Source: a virus. From it: 23,316 bases of DNA. Positions 1-8,592 of the stretch are shown in pieces. Numbering within the stretch: position 1 is the stretch's first letter; every line of letters starts with the position of its first letter. The stretch covers positions 1-23,316 of the IMG/VR virus record IMGVR_UViG_3300028844_000819. One strand, given 5' to 3'. Below the pieces are notes generated by a model that was given only the letters and a program-made list of their open reading frames with translations, searched no databases and was not told where the DNA came from. A program made the position numbers and the translations under genes.

Positions 1-2
1 AA

Positions 3-131
3 TTTAATACAAGAGAAGAAGCCAAAGAAAATATAACTCAAACTTCTAGTGGATCAAAATTAAATCGTACTTATCCTATAACTAATTATATTTTTGTAGG
101 TGAAGAGTTAATGAAAGCATCTGAACTATAA
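3..131 (+). CDS. C-terminal end of an unidentified late gene (partial)
   Basis: An open frame enters from the left edge and runs 42 codons to a TAA at 129-131, 13 bases before the next start codon. The visible residues are polar, rich in Thr, Ser and Asn, and end in KASEL. Too little is present to name a family. Same strand, AT-rich composition and tight spacing to the large gene downstream suggest it belongs to the same late (structural) transcription unit. Confidence 0.6.
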   Translation, partial: FNTREEAKENITQTSSGSKLNRTYPITNYIFVGEELMKASEL

Positions 132-144
132 AGGTTTATAAATA

Positions 145-3100
145 ATGACTGACAATTTAAAGTTAGATAAGTTAGATCCTACAGGAGAAGACGCTTGGGG
201 TAATGTGTGGGCGCAATTTCAAAACATAAATAAACCTGAACTTATAAAACAAAGTGAAAAAGCAACTACTTCTAACTTGGAGTTAGCAACTTCTTTTGGC
301 GCACCTAATAAAGAACGTGTAAAAAAAGAAACAGCAAAGCTTGATAAGTTAGCCTTAGAAATAAGAACCAAAGTTAACCACTCTCGACCGGATGCTATAG
401 ATGTTAATAAGGGAGACATTGACTACATTAATTCAGATGAAGAAACCCGTTGGTTAGGTTCTGAAACACCATCTCAATTTGTAAATAAAGCAAAAGAAGC
501 ACTGGGTCTTCACATTACAGACAGAAATTATATAGGAACAAAATCTCCTGCTGCTCTACAAAAAGAATGGGACAATATAGCATTAAAACAAACTATAAAA
601 AGAGATGCAGGTTTAGGACTAAAGCACTTTGAAGATGATAGACTCTATCACTATATAGCCAAAGCAGAGTACAATAGAACTGGTGCAAGAGAGGGTATTA
701 GGATGAGGGTAGATCCTAGTCAAAGAGATTCTAACCAACCTGCTGTGTACTGGACTAGAGAAAAAATAATTGCTAACTGGGCTAGAGAAAAACGAGCAAG
801 AATAGAATTAGGTCAAGTTCAAGCCAGCTCAAAAAACTATGCACAAGTTCAAGGTTATAACACCAGACAAAAATTAGATGCTATATTAGCAGACAGATTA
901 TGGACAGAATATAAAGGTTATATATGGGGTACTAATTCTTCTGCAGAAGAAAAAGTAAAAGCTACAGCTACGGCTGTAGGAACTGTAGCTACAGATTTAA
1001 GTACTGTAGGTGGTGTAGTAGTAGGACGAGTTGCTAGTAAAATGCTTGGTGGTAAAGTTGTAAAAGGCTTAGCTTCAAAACGAATAAACAGAGCTGAAAA
1101 TAAATTTAGAAAGTTAAATAAACTTGATCCTGAATTATCTATTGAAGATGCCATAAGAAATAAAAAAGACATTTCTAATATGGACAAGCAAATACTTCTT
1201 ATGCAGCACTCTACTTTAAAACGTCAGATAACTAATAAAGTAATTGAAAGGGCTTCTAAAACTGAAAAGAGAAAAATATACTACGGTACAGTAGGAGGAG
1301 ATGTACTAGGAACAAGTACTATAGAAGCAGGAGGTCAAACATATGCTGACTATCAGTATCAATTAGCAGAAGAAATAAAAGGAACACAAGATAATATATC
1401 TAAAGGACGATTGTTTATTGCTTCTTTATCTGGTGTATTTAGTGCCTTACCTACTTTAGGTATGAGTTCTTTAAGAAGAAGTGATACTGTAAAAAGTAAT
1501 TTACATCCTATTCTTTATGAAAATTATTTAACAAGAGTAAAATTACAAGATAGTAAATTTGCTAACTTAAATATAAAAGAAACAGTTGATAGTATTCCTG
1601 CTGAAACATGGGAAAAAATGTTAGAGCGCATACAAGGTAATGCTTTAATTCTTTCCTCTTTTTCTGACAAGTCTAAACGAGGTGAACGAGTTTTCTTTAC
1701 TCAACAAGGTGAGAAAATTGATGATGAACTTATGTTATATGATTTATTTTTTGAAGGTAACGAAGACTTAGGTATTAAAGGAGTATTAAATATATTCGAA
1801 GACTTAGGTATTGGTTATTCTAAAGGTGGCAGAGGAACTCTTACAGGTGCAGATGGTAAAACTTATAAAGATAATTTTAGTAACTGGACAGGAGACTTAC
1901 TGTTAGCTTTACCTGACAACATAAAAAAAGAAATGCAAAAAATGTTTGACGATTCTTTAGGTACGTCAGGAATAGAAAGGTTTCAAGGTAAATCTTTAGA
2001 AGAGTTTATAGATGTAGATGCTAAAAGAATAAGTGATGCAGGTAAACTTCTTCAACAAAGAGGTAAGTTTAGAAACATTTTGTTTACTGAAATAGAAAAA
2101 GGTAAGACATCTAAGGAAGCAATAGAAGCTGCTCTGGATGTACCTAAGCCAAAAGTATTAGGTAAACTAATGAATGACGCAGAGTTTGTTCAAGGCGGTT
2201 ATATAAGAGGTTTGATTTCTCATTTAGGTACAACAGGTTTAAATATTAAAGGTTGGCAATGGGCTTCTTCAACACAGTCTGCTGCAGATGCAGTAAAGAT
2301 GGCATTGTATATGGGTAATTCTGGTTTGCAATTCCTAGCTATGCGTGGAGATAAAGCAGGAGAGTATGCAGCAAAAGCACACGGAATAATGAGAGCAAAT
2401 AGTTTAAAGCTTAGGTCACTATGGAATGCAGATACAACGTATTCAGAAATGAATCAGGTATTTGAAGCTAACCCTGATGCAGTTGGAAATTTAGTTAAGT
2501 ACTTTATTGGTGGTGTAGATAATAAACCTGCAGATGTAGGCAAAGGTTTTATCCCAGAGGGTGTGCGTAAGGTAGACAATAAGTTTTTTGATTATGTTCA
2601 AGTTATGGCAGGGGCAAAAGCTGTAGATGTATTTACTAAATTTGTAGAGCTTAACTATGGGTTAAATAGATTTGCTTTAGAAAAATATAATATGTCACAT
2701 CGTGAACTGTTAAACTCACCTGATGTAGTAAAGATATTACAGAGTGATGAGTATGCTCAAGGGATGTTACAAGCAGCTAATCTTGCTGCAAAAAATACGT
2801 GGTCTAAAAAGTATGGTGTTTCAAAAGACCAAGGTGGTACACTCATACAACAAGTTGCTAAATATATAGAAGACATGAGAAGGATTCCTTTCTTAGGAGT
2901 TGAAATACCTTTTGGTCAATTTTTTAATAACACTATAGCATATATGGTAGAACACTCTCCTATCGGACCTTTAAAATATATGATGGATAGAAGTCTAGGG
3001 TACAAAATTGCTCCTGATGATCCTAATACATTTATAGATCACTTAGCAAAAAGTGCAGTTGGTACATCTATTATAATGTATTACGCTAATACAGATCATA

Positions 3101-4368
3101 TGGTTCAAAATATAAAAGACGGTTTAAATTGGAAACAAAATCGTGATAGTGAAGGAAACATATTAAACAAAGCATACAAAATGCCAGAGATTTTTTTTAT
3201 GGGCATAGGAAGAATAATAACATATGGTCGTCTGGGTATAGAAATGCCCGACAAAGAATTTAATGAGATTGTTTCTGACATAAGAACTGCTTTACAAGAT
3301 CCAGAAAGATCTATGGGTTCAGTAGCAAACAGTCTTGTAGAAGCAGGGGAAGATGTAAGTGAGTTAGTTACTACACCTGCTAGTTCTTTTGTATCAAGTA
3401 TACCTAGAGAGTTAGTAGTTGACGTTGGAAAAACATTAGGTCCGGGTAATTTATTTAGAGGTCTTGAGAATAGATTTGATGATTTTGCAGAAAGTTTTCT
3501 TGACATTGCAACCGGAGAAAGAGGTCCAGTAGATGCGTTAAGAGCAGGTTTATCTGATGTAGGTTCTAGGTTTATTAGTGGTAGATACAGATCTCTTGAT
3601 ATGTTAGATGTAGTTGTTGAACAAGCTCAGAAAGATCCTACTGTTCGATATAAAAAAGGCGAATCAAAACATTATTGGCAGCTAATTACATATACAGATA
3701 ACATCTTTAATAGTTTATTAAACACTGCCCAAGCCCCAGAAAAGAAAAGTACCTTTAGAGTACGACAATTAAAAAGTGGTTGGCAAAACTCTTACTTAAA
3801 TCAACCACCTTCATCTTTTGAAAAGATAATGAATAAAGCAGGTATAAGTAATTGGAAAGCATCAAACTCTAATGTGTTTGGAGAAGTAACTAACCATCTA
3901 GATGGTAGGATATTTGATTCTCTTGAAAGAAAAGCTGCTGTTCTATTAGGTTTTGAACCTTATCTCAAAGCAAAAAGTCCTGCAAAAATAACAGACTATG
4001 TTAATGCAGCAATAAAGTCTGCACAAACTGAAGTAATAAAAGAATTAAGTGAAGAGTTTGCAGAATATAATGATGTATATTCAGACCCCTATACAGGAGA
4101 AATTATAGAGGAGAGAACTCACAATGAAGAAAGAAGACTATACTTACTTATGGAATTAGCTAAATCAGGTGGACAAATTGCTGATATAAACAGAGAAATT
4201 AATTCATTAGACCCTGATGGTGATCCTTTATATACAGACAAAGTCACAGGTGAAGCTATAAAAAATGTATACGATTTATCTAACGTACAACTAAACGACT
4301 TACTTATTTCATATCAATCTGAAGACATTGAAACGACAGAAGATAAAAAATTTATTAGAGAGAACTAA
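145..4368 (+). CDS. Very large putative virion / internal core (DNA ejection) protein, 1407 aa
   Basis: No catalytic motif was recognised. The protein is long, highly charged and mostly predicted helical, with Ala/Val/Gly-rich amphipathic stretches (for example residues about 270-310 and 1010-1040) and no signal peptide. Its size, strand and position at the end of the plus-strand block are typical of the gp16-like internal virion proteins of T7-like podophages, which leave the capsid and help move DNA through the envelope; a role as another large structural protein is possible. The ATG at 145 follows an AAAGG ribosome site at 130-134. The gene is visibly more AT-rich than the minus-strand genes it converges on. 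Its TAA at 4366-4368 abuts the stop codon of the opposing gene with no base between. The function is inferred from context only. Confidence 0.55.
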   Translation: MTDNLKLDKLDPTGEDAWGNVWAQFQNINKPELIKQSEKATTSNLELATSFGAPNKERVKKETAKLDKLALEIRTKVNHSRPDAIDVNKGDIDYINSDEETRWLGSETPSQFVNKAKEALGLHITDRNYIGTKSPAALQKEWDNIALKQTIKRDAGLGLKHFEDDRLYHYIAKAEYNRTGAREGIRMRVDPSQRDSNQPAVYWTREKIIANWAREKRARIELGQVQASSKNYAQVQGYNTRQKLDAILADRLWTEYKGYIWGTNSSAEEKVKATATAVGTVATDLSTVGGVVVGRVASKMLGGKVVKGLASKRINRAENKFRKLNKLDPELSIEDAIRNKKDISNMDKQILLMQHSTLKRQITNKVIERASKTEKRKIYYGTVGGDVLGTSTIEAGGQTYADYQYQLAEEIKGTQDNISKGRLFIASLSGVFSALPTLGMSSLRRSDTVKSNLHPILYENYLTRVKLQDSKFANLNIKETVDSIPAETWEKMLERIQGNALILSSFSDKSKRGERVFFTQQGEKIDDELMLYDLFFEGNEDLGIKGVLNIFEDLGIGYSKGGRGTLTGADGKTYKDNFSNWTGDLLLALPDNIKKEMQKMFDDSLGTSGIERFQGKSLEEFIDVDAKRISDAGKLLQQRGKFRNILFTEIEKGKTSKEAIEAALDVPKPKVLGKLMNDAEFVQGGYIRGLISHLGTTGLNIKGWQWASSTQSAADAVKMALYMGNSGLQFLAMRGDKAGEYAAKAHGIMRANSLKLRSLWNADTTYSEMNQVFEANPDAVGNLVKYFIGGVDNKPADVGKGFIPEGVRKVDNKFFDYVQVMAGAKAVDVFTKFVELNYGLNRFALEKYNMSHRELLNSPDVVKILQSDEYAQGMLQAANLAAKNTWSKKYGVSKDQGGTLIQQVAKYIEDMRRIPFLGVEIPFGQFFNNTIAYMVEHSPIGPLKYMMDRSLGYKIAPDDPNTFIDHLAKSAVGTSIIMYYANTDHMVQNIKDGLNWKQNRDSEGNILNKAYKMPEIFFMGIGRIITYGRLGIEMPDKEFNEIVSDIRTALQDPERSMGSVANSLVEAGEDVSELVTTPASSFVSSIPRELVVDVGKTLGPGNLFRGLENRFDDFAESFLDIATGERGPVDALRAGLSDVGSRFISGRYRSLDMLDVVVEQAQKDPTVRYKKGESKHYWQLITYTDNIFNSLLNTAQAPEKKSTFRVRQLKSGWQNSYLNQPPSSFEKIMNKAGISNWKASNSNVFGEVTNHLDGRIFDSLERKAAVLLGFEPYLKAKSPAKITDYVNAAIKSAQTEVIKELSEEFAEYNDVYSDPYTGEIIEERTHNEERRLYLLMELAKSGGQIADINREINSLDPDGDPLYTDKVTGEAIKNVYDLSNVQLNDLLISYQSEDIETTEDKKFIREN

Positions 4369-4381
4369 CTACTTTCTAATA
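4344..4381 (-). terminator. Rho-independent terminator of the minus-strand block, overlapping both convergent stop codons
   Basis: A 10-bp stem (TATTAGAGAG at 4353-4362 with CTTTCTAATA at 4372-4381, one G-T pair) has a 9-base loop. Read on the minus strand it is followed by AA and then six T residues. The stem and loop contain the stop codons of both converging genes. The stem is AT-rich, so its strength is uncertain, but there is no other room for a terminator. Confidence 0.5.
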
Positions 4382-4566
4382 TCTGTGTATCTTTTACACC
4401 ACATAAACACTTCAGTTAAATGCTCAATAGCTTTATCTCTTTCTACTGACTCATCCATATTCCTTTGTATGTACTCCTCTAAAGGGTCTAGCTTTTCAGC
4501 CAGCCCTTTGATGAGATGATACTTCTTACTCTTGATGTATTGTTCTGCTTCTCTGATGATACTCAT
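4369..4566 (-). CDS. Acb2/Tad1-hairpin-like small protein (possible cyclic-nucleotide sponge), 65 aa
   Basis: The last gene of the minus block; its ATG overlaps the NrdJ stop (ATGA), so it is translationally coupled. An upstream in-frame GTG exists but lies inside nrdJ and is less likely. The protein is a predicted two-helix hairpin. Residues 38-60 carry the pattern S-x-E-R-x2-A-x3-L-x-E-x2-M-W (S40, E42, R43, A46, L50, E52, M55, W56), which I recognise from phage Acb2 proteins and the wider Acb2/Tad1 hairpin family. Acb2 proteins bind cyclic di- and trinucleotides and so block CBASS (and some Thoeris) defence. Many family members are small phage proteins of untested function, so the family assignment is more secure than the activity. 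The N-terminal half is less conserved to my eye and ligand residues cannot be assigned from sequence alone. Confidence 0.5.
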   Translation of the reverse strand: MSIIREAEQYIKSKKYHLIKGLAEKLDPLEEYIQRNMDESVERDKAIEHLTEVFMWCKRYTDIRK

Positions 4567-6272
4567 ACTCCGCACGAACCCCCTTGACCACTGATGTCAC
4601 ATATATCGTGAGTCTCTACGTGTTCATCAAACTCTTCCCCTAGTTTCTCGACTGCTTCACTGTAAGGTACAGACGTAAGCGGCTGACCACCTCGACTACC
4701 ATCTGGGTAGCACGTAAACCCTCGTAGTCTGTGAGCGTAACTCGCTAACGTATTAGCGAAAGCTCCTACGGTATCATCATTATTAAGTTTACTACCCCAC
4801 GCAGGAAGATTAATTGTAGAACTAATACTCATGTCTACGTAGTCTTGTACGTCAGCTTGAAACTTAATCCTTCTTTCGTAGTCAGACGCTAAGTCTAACG
4901 CACTCTCAACATCCTCTGGGTCAGTACCATACAGATCAATGAGTTCTTGAGCTGCACTATCTACGACATACTGATACACCCAACGTGTATTACCTTTTAA
5001 ATATCTCCTCTTATATGCCACAGCAAAGATAGGCTCAATGCCTGTTGAAGTACCAGCCAGTATTCCTATAGATCCTGTAGGTGCAATAGCTCTATTAGCT
5101 ACTGGTTTTGTAATGGATAACTTATCAGCAAATTCCCTTGATACTTTATCTGACTCCCCCTTGTATACGGATAGCCACTGGTGAAGTTCGGGTGTTACCT
5201 CATATTTATATCCTTTTTTTATGAGCCACTCGTGTACACCCATGAAGCCTAGACCTAGCCTACGGTTCTTAGCTCTCACTAGATAGACCTTATCGTAAGG
5301 TAGCTGTGCCTTTAACGTCCCACAGATAAGGAACATAGTGGCTAAACGTACTACTTCTTTTAGTTCTGTGATTGTTTCTATGCGTCCAAAGTTTAGTGAC
5401 CCTAAGTTACACACATCACTATCATCAGCACTAGTCACCTCAGTACACGCATTACGTAGTGTCTCATTCTCTTTATCGAAAAAGTTAAACGAGAAGCCCG
5501 GCTCTGCTGTCTTCATGGCTTGCTTAATGTTCTCTTGAAACACTGAGCCTACTTCACCTGTCTCGTAGTAGTTAAGTAACCAATCAGTGTCGTAGTTAAC
5601 TGATACATTGGTCATGTCAAGGGGTGCAGGGAAGTTAAAATCTTCTTGCTTTATATCCCAGAGGGTTTTACCTGTACTACCTACTGGCATTGATGCCCAA
5701 TCTTTAGCTACTAAGAACTTACTAATGTCTGCGTGTTGCCAGTTAAGACTAGCATAGATAGCTGAACGTCTACTGCCACCTTGCATTACTCTTCTACCAA
5801 TCTCATTTATCATGTTCATCTTAGGGATAGGACCAGATGCTTCGCCACCTGTCCTCTTTATTGGTGTGCCTTCTCCTCTGTATACTGAGTAGTCAATACC
5901 TATACCACCACCTGTCATCAGACAACTCTCTGACTTCCAAGATAAGTTAGCCCAATCTTCTCGTGTATCTTCTTCAGCCTTGAGTAGGTAACAGTTGTTA
6001 AAGAACTTGTTAAGTCTACCTGCGTAGTACAAGTACCTACCACCCGGTATAAACTTCATGTCTCGTATGTATTCTTCTAGCTGTTGTCTGTCTTCCTTAC
6101 TGAAGTAAAGATCTGATCCCCCACTCTGAGCAGGTGATGTACATACATCCTCAACTAGAGTGTGAGCTAATGCCGCCCACGTTTCTGCTCCGTCATGTCT
6201 GTACTTATGATTAAATATATCTTCTGAGAATTTAGATCTCAACATTGGGTTTAAGTTAGATCGGTACTGCAT
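4563..6272 (-). CDS. nrdJ: Adenosylcobalamin-dependent (class II) ribonucleotide reductase
   Basis: Reduces ribonucleotides to deoxyribonucleotides for phage DNA synthesis, using a B12-derived radical. The motif N274-A-C276-T-E278 matches the Asn/Cys/Glu active site of class II enzymes (N406, C408, E410 in the Lactobacillus leichmannii enzyme), C288 in the segment SDVCNLGSLN fits the second active-site Cys, and C94 (FNNCYLL) fits the first. C558 and C567 near the C-terminus can serve as the redox-relay pair. At 569 residues it is shorter than the roughly 740-residue Lactobacillus enzyme, so accessory or allosteric segments are probably reduced. No NrdA/NrdB or NrdD/NrdG genes are seen. The start overlaps the MazG stop (TAATG). 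The host must therefore provide cobalamin, as many marine alphaproteobacteria do. Confidence 0.92.
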   Translation of the reverse strand: MQYRSNLNPMLRSKFSEDIFNHKYRHDGAETWAALAHTLVEDVCTSPAQSGGSDLYFSKEDRQQLEEYIRDMKFIPGGRYLYYAGRLNKFFNNCYLLKAEEDTREDWANLSWKSESCLMTGGGIGIDYSVYRGEGTPIKRTGGEASGPIPKMNMINEIGRRVMQGGSRRSAIYASLNWQHADISKFLVAKDWASMPVGSTGKTLWDIKQEDFNFPAPLDMTNVSVNYDTDWLLNYYETGEVGSVFQENIKQAMKTAEPGFSFNFFDKENETLRNACTEVTSADDSDVCNLGSLNFGRIETITELKEVVRLATMFLICGTLKAQLPYDKVYLVRAKNRRLGLGFMGVHEWLIKKGYKYEVTPELHQWLSVYKGESDKVSREFADKLSITKPVANRAIAPTGSIGILAGTSTGIEPIFAVAYKRRYLKGNTRWVYQYVVDSAAQELIDLYGTDPEDVESALDLASDYERRIKFQADVQDYVDMSISSTINLPAWGSKLNNDDTVGAFANTLASYAHRLRGFTCYPDGSRGGQPLTSVPYSEAVEKLGEEFDEHVETHDICDISGQGGSCGV

Positions 6273-6655
6273 TATCTGTTGTCTCCGCTTCCTTTAATTT
6301 TACCTTGTCTCTTACGATTGTTTAGCTTGTCCATGTTGACTTCTATAACTTCTTTAAGAGAACTCTTATACGCATTAGCTATAGCTGTAGCGTAAAACAT
6401 TACGTCACCTAACTCTTTAATCATGTCAGCTTTAGACACAGATTTAGAATCACGTATAGTCTTTTGCATCTTACCTGCAACCTCACCTGCTTCACTCATC
6501 AAACCAAATAAGTTTTCATATAGGCGTTGGTCTGGTGGTGTAATGATCATGCCCTCTACCCACTCACTATAGGCAGTGAACTGATCTGTTGTATCATTTA
6601 TATCTAACTTACTATCGAAGTACCCCATGTTTTTTAAATCCCCTTGAGCTATCAT
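6272..6655 (-). CDS. MazG-like nucleotide pyrophosphohydrolase
   Basis: A 127-residue protein with the MazG-type metal-binding pattern: E55 and E58 in LMSEAGEVAGK and E81, D84 in KELGDVMFY, on two helices of the all-alpha NTP pyrophosphatase fold. Such proteins hydrolyse (d)NTPs to monophosphates; phage versions are proposed to adjust nucleotide pools or clear damaged nucleotides. It sits immediately before nrdJ and shares its last base with the nrdJ start (TAATG), which fits a joint role in nucleotide supply. The ATG at 6655 is preceded by AGGAAT and AAAGG on the minus strand; a second ATG nine codons in is possible. The basic tail (about residues 107-122) is unremarkable. The exact substrate cannot be told from sequence. 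Confidence 0.8.
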   Translation of the reverse strand: MIAQGDLKNMGYFDSKLDINDTTDQFTAYSEWVEGMIITPPDQRLYENLFGLMSEAGEVAGKMQKTIRDSKSVSKADMIKELGDVMFYATAIANAYKSSLKEVIEVNMDKLNNRKRQGKIKGSGDNR

Positions 6656-6662
6656 ATTCCTA

Positions 6663-6827
6663 TTACCTTTCTTGTATTTTTATACTGCTTATGTGTACGT
6701 CATCTATATCGTAGAAGACATCCTCTATTAGTTCTCTTACATCTTGTTCGTGACCACCCTCATACAAAGATAATATGTTAGCCTCATCGTCTACAGCTAT
6801 TCTAAATGTCACACTAAAGGATTTCAT
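6663..6827 (-). CDS. Small acidic protein of unknown function, 54 aa
   Basis: The start codon overlaps the stop of the DUF3310 gene (ATGA at 6827-6824) and the TAA lies eight bases before the MazG start, filling an otherwise empty gap in the operon. The protein begins MKSFSVTFRI, has a central acidic helix (residues about 27-44, rich in Glu and Asp) and ends in a beta-like segment VHISSIKIQER. The beta-alpha-beta appearance with many acidic residues is common in small phage modulators, but I do not recognise a family. The coupled start, lack of frame breaks and fit in the operon support a real gene. Confidence 0.65.
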   Translation of the reverse strand: MKSFSVTFRIAVDDEANILSLYEGGHEQDVRELIEDVFYDIDDVHISSIKIQER

Positions 6828-7105
6828 AGGACATCCTTACCCTCTAGTACATTGATACGCATCTCTGCGTAACGTCTTATCTTTTCTAAGTCTGTGATCT
6901 CTGACTCTACTGTAGTCATACCTTCGTATAGCTTATGTCCTGCTCTACTAGCGTACTTAATTATGTTACCTATCTCAAAAGAGAATCCGTTCTGCATAAT
7001 AAAAGTTACTGGTTCTATAGCGTAACGAGTATAGTGAGAGGGTTCTTTTATTATATCCTCTTTAGTTATACTTATATTGCCTGTTAGGTATGCTGGTGTA
7101 GTCAT
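6824..7105 (-). CDS. DUF3310 family protein
   Basis: A 93-residue protein with the family's features: P-S-H-Y (residues about 22-25), I-E-P-V-T-F-I (30-36), an F-x-x-GNIIKYASRAG block (43-56) and a following helix with DLEKIRRYAEM (72-82). DUF3310 proteins are small helical phage proteins found in nucleotide-metabolism and replication clusters; the biochemical role is not settled, although some are labelled nucleotide kinases. Its position between endonuclease I and MazG agrees with a nucleotide-related job. The ATG at 7105 shares a base with the endonuclease stop codon, so translation is coupled. Confidence 0.8.
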   Translation of the reverse strand: MTTPAYLTGNISITKEDIIKEPSHYTRYAIEPVTFIMQNGFSFEIGNIIKYASRAGHKLYEGMTTVESEITDLEKIRRYAEMRINVLEGKDVL

Positions 7106-7545
7106 TAGTCTTTCCTCTCAGTCTTTAATGTTATTCGTTCGGCAGTTATTAGTTTACCTTTTTCTTTCAACCACGACTCAGGTATTACCCTGTGTGCATA
7201 CTTAAAATTATTCTTCTCACACCAATCTGTATAGGTGCTTTTAGATCCTTTGTAAAGCTTTGCTTTTGCATTACTAAATACAAATCTTATATCTAATTCT
7301 GGATGCTGTTGTCTTATACAAGTATGCTTGTGCCTATCTTCAGAATCGAATTGTCCTTTGGTTTCACATATGATGCCATTATCAAGCAGGAAGTCTGGGG
7401 TATAAGTACGATACCTCAAGTCTTCCCACTCAATCTTTAGTAGTTCATACCTAACCTTAGTTTGGTTATCCTTTAGGTACGCAGCAACCTGTTTCTCTAG
7501 GCCGCTACGATACCTGTATGCACTATGCCTACGTGTTTTTGCCAT
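7105..7545 (-). CDS. T7-type endonuclease I (Holliday junction resolvase)
   Basis: A 146-residue PD-(D/E)xK nuclease. The visible catalytic set is E17 (RSGLE), D51 (YTPDF), E61 and K63 (CETKG); the spacing closely matches E20, D55, E65 and K67 of T7 gp3. Such enzymes work as dimers, resolve branched DNA during recombination and packaging, and in T7 help break down host DNA. The reading frame is intact. The ATG at 7545 lies inside the end of the upstream 68-residue gene (17-base overlap), and its stop overlaps the DUF3310 start. Confidence 0.88.
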   Translation of the reverse strand: MAKTRRHSAYRYRSGLEKQVAAYLKDNQTKVRYELLKIEWEDLRYRTYTPDFLLDNGIICETKGQFDSEDRHKHTCIRQQHPELDIRFVFSNAKAKLYKGSKSTYTDWCEKNNFKYAHRVIPESWLKEKGKLITAERITLKTERKD

Positions 7546-7735
7546 TAGATCTCGCAGTTAAAGCATCTCTTAGGTCACCTAGTTTTACTGCTCCTTCTTT
7601 CTGTAGAGCCGCTAGTACTTCATCAAACAGTTTTATAGCGTTTTGATTTATTGATACTCCATGTACTAACTTCTTTTGAGCATCAGTTAAGTCTTCCTCT
7701 TCGTGTTCTATATTATCTAATGTAAATTTTGTCAT
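7529..7735 (-). CDS. Hypothetical 68-aa protein
   Basis: The protein has an acidic N-terminal part (residues about 8-18, Glu/Asp-rich), a helical centre (LFDEVLAALQKEGAVKLGDLRDAL) and a basic tail. No family recognised. It overlaps both neighbours: 4 bases with the Cas4-like nuclease stop upstream and 17 bases with endonuclease I downstream. Its place between two nucleases suggests a DNA-metabolism accessory role, but that is position only. Confidence 0.6.
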   Translation of the reverse strand: MTKFTLDNIEHEEEDLTDAQKKLVHGVSINQNAIKLFDEVLAALQKEGAVKLGDLRDALTARSNGKNT

Positions 7736-8592
7736 GCTACTTCCTTTGCTATGTGTACGTAATCAATCATTGGTTTTTCTTTAGCCTTTGATACTAACGA
7801 GGGTATCGTTTGTAGAGTAGGCCAACACTTATGTTTGTATGAACAGAAGCCACACTCAATCGTCAGCTTCTTGTTACCTGTTTTAGCTTTGTAAAAGGTT
7901 TCATTGACTGCTTCGTAGCAACGCTCAAAGGGTTCGTCATTCTCTAAGTAATTGTACGTATCAGTAATGTCATCAAGTACTTCCTTTGAATCTATAGCTG
8001 AAGCGTTAACGTATTTGAACTGACCTGTTCCTTTGTTAACTACCCACCAACCACCAACATCTTTGTCTGCACCTTTAGCGTAACCAACAAGCTGAGGTAT
8101 GTAGCCGAAGCTGTCACCTTGCTTAAGAGTTTCTAAGTTAACAAACTTATTGTTGTATGACCAAGGTGACGCAGACTTTATATCGTCTACCTTACCATCT
8201 AAGATTAGATCGTACTCGCCTTTTATAGTTTTGTTATCACCTAAGTCTAAGGTGATGTTGCCGTTGTCTTCAAACTGTACACCAGAAGCCCGAAGTAAAC
8301 CCTTAAAGACAGCTTCCACTATGTCACCTAACAACATGTTCATTAAGAAGTGAGGTGGGAATGGAGTCTTATCTTCAGGGTCATTCTTCTCAAACCAAAG
8401 CTGACACTTAGGACGCCCTACGTTGGACATCCTAAGTCTGAACTCGCCTCTAGGCTTACCGTTGAACTGCTTGTCTAACGCATTGCCTACATCTGTAGCG
8501 ACTTGATCTGTTATCTCCTTAGATACAGAAGCCTCTCCAGCCATAGCCTTTGCTAAGAAAGAATAGACAGATAGTTCAGCAGGGTGTTCCAT
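7732..8592 (-). CDS. Cas4/RecB-like PD-(D/E)xK exonuclease with probable 4Fe-4S cluster
   Basis: A 286-residue nuclease. The core reads GEYDLILDGKVDDIKS with D128, D137 and K139 as the metal-binding and catalytic set, followed by a Q167-x3-Y171 motif (PQLVGY) characteristic of RecB-family nucleases. One cysteine upstream of the core (C63, PKCQLWF) and three close to the C-terminus (C247, C250, C256 in ECGFCSYKHKC) give the one-plus-three arrangement that binds an iron-sulfur cluster in Cas4 and AddB. In T7-like genomes this position is held by the gp6 exonuclease, so it may process DNA ends or degrade host DNA. It shares one base with the upstream gene's stop (TAATG) and overlaps the next gene by 4 bases. 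Confidence 0.8.
   Translation of the reverse strand: MEHPAELSVYSFLAKAMAGEASVSKEITDQVATDVGNALDKQFNGKPRGEFRLRMSNVGRPKCQLWFEKNDPEDKTPFPPHFLMNMLLGDIVEAVFKGLLRASGVQFEDNGNITLDLGDNKTIKGEYDLILDGKVDDIKSASPWSYNNKFVNLETLKQGDSFGYIPQLVGYAKGADKDVGGWWVVNKGTGQFKYVNASAIDSKEVLDDITDTYNYLENDEPFERCYEAVNETFYKAKTGNKKLTIECGFCSYKHKCWPTLQTIPSLVSKAKEKPMIDYVHIAKEVA

Noticed and set aside
3105-3506. A 133-codon minus-strand frame inside the large virion gene
   Set aside because: It is antisense to a continuous 1407-codon gene, has no ribosome site and has gene-unlike composition.
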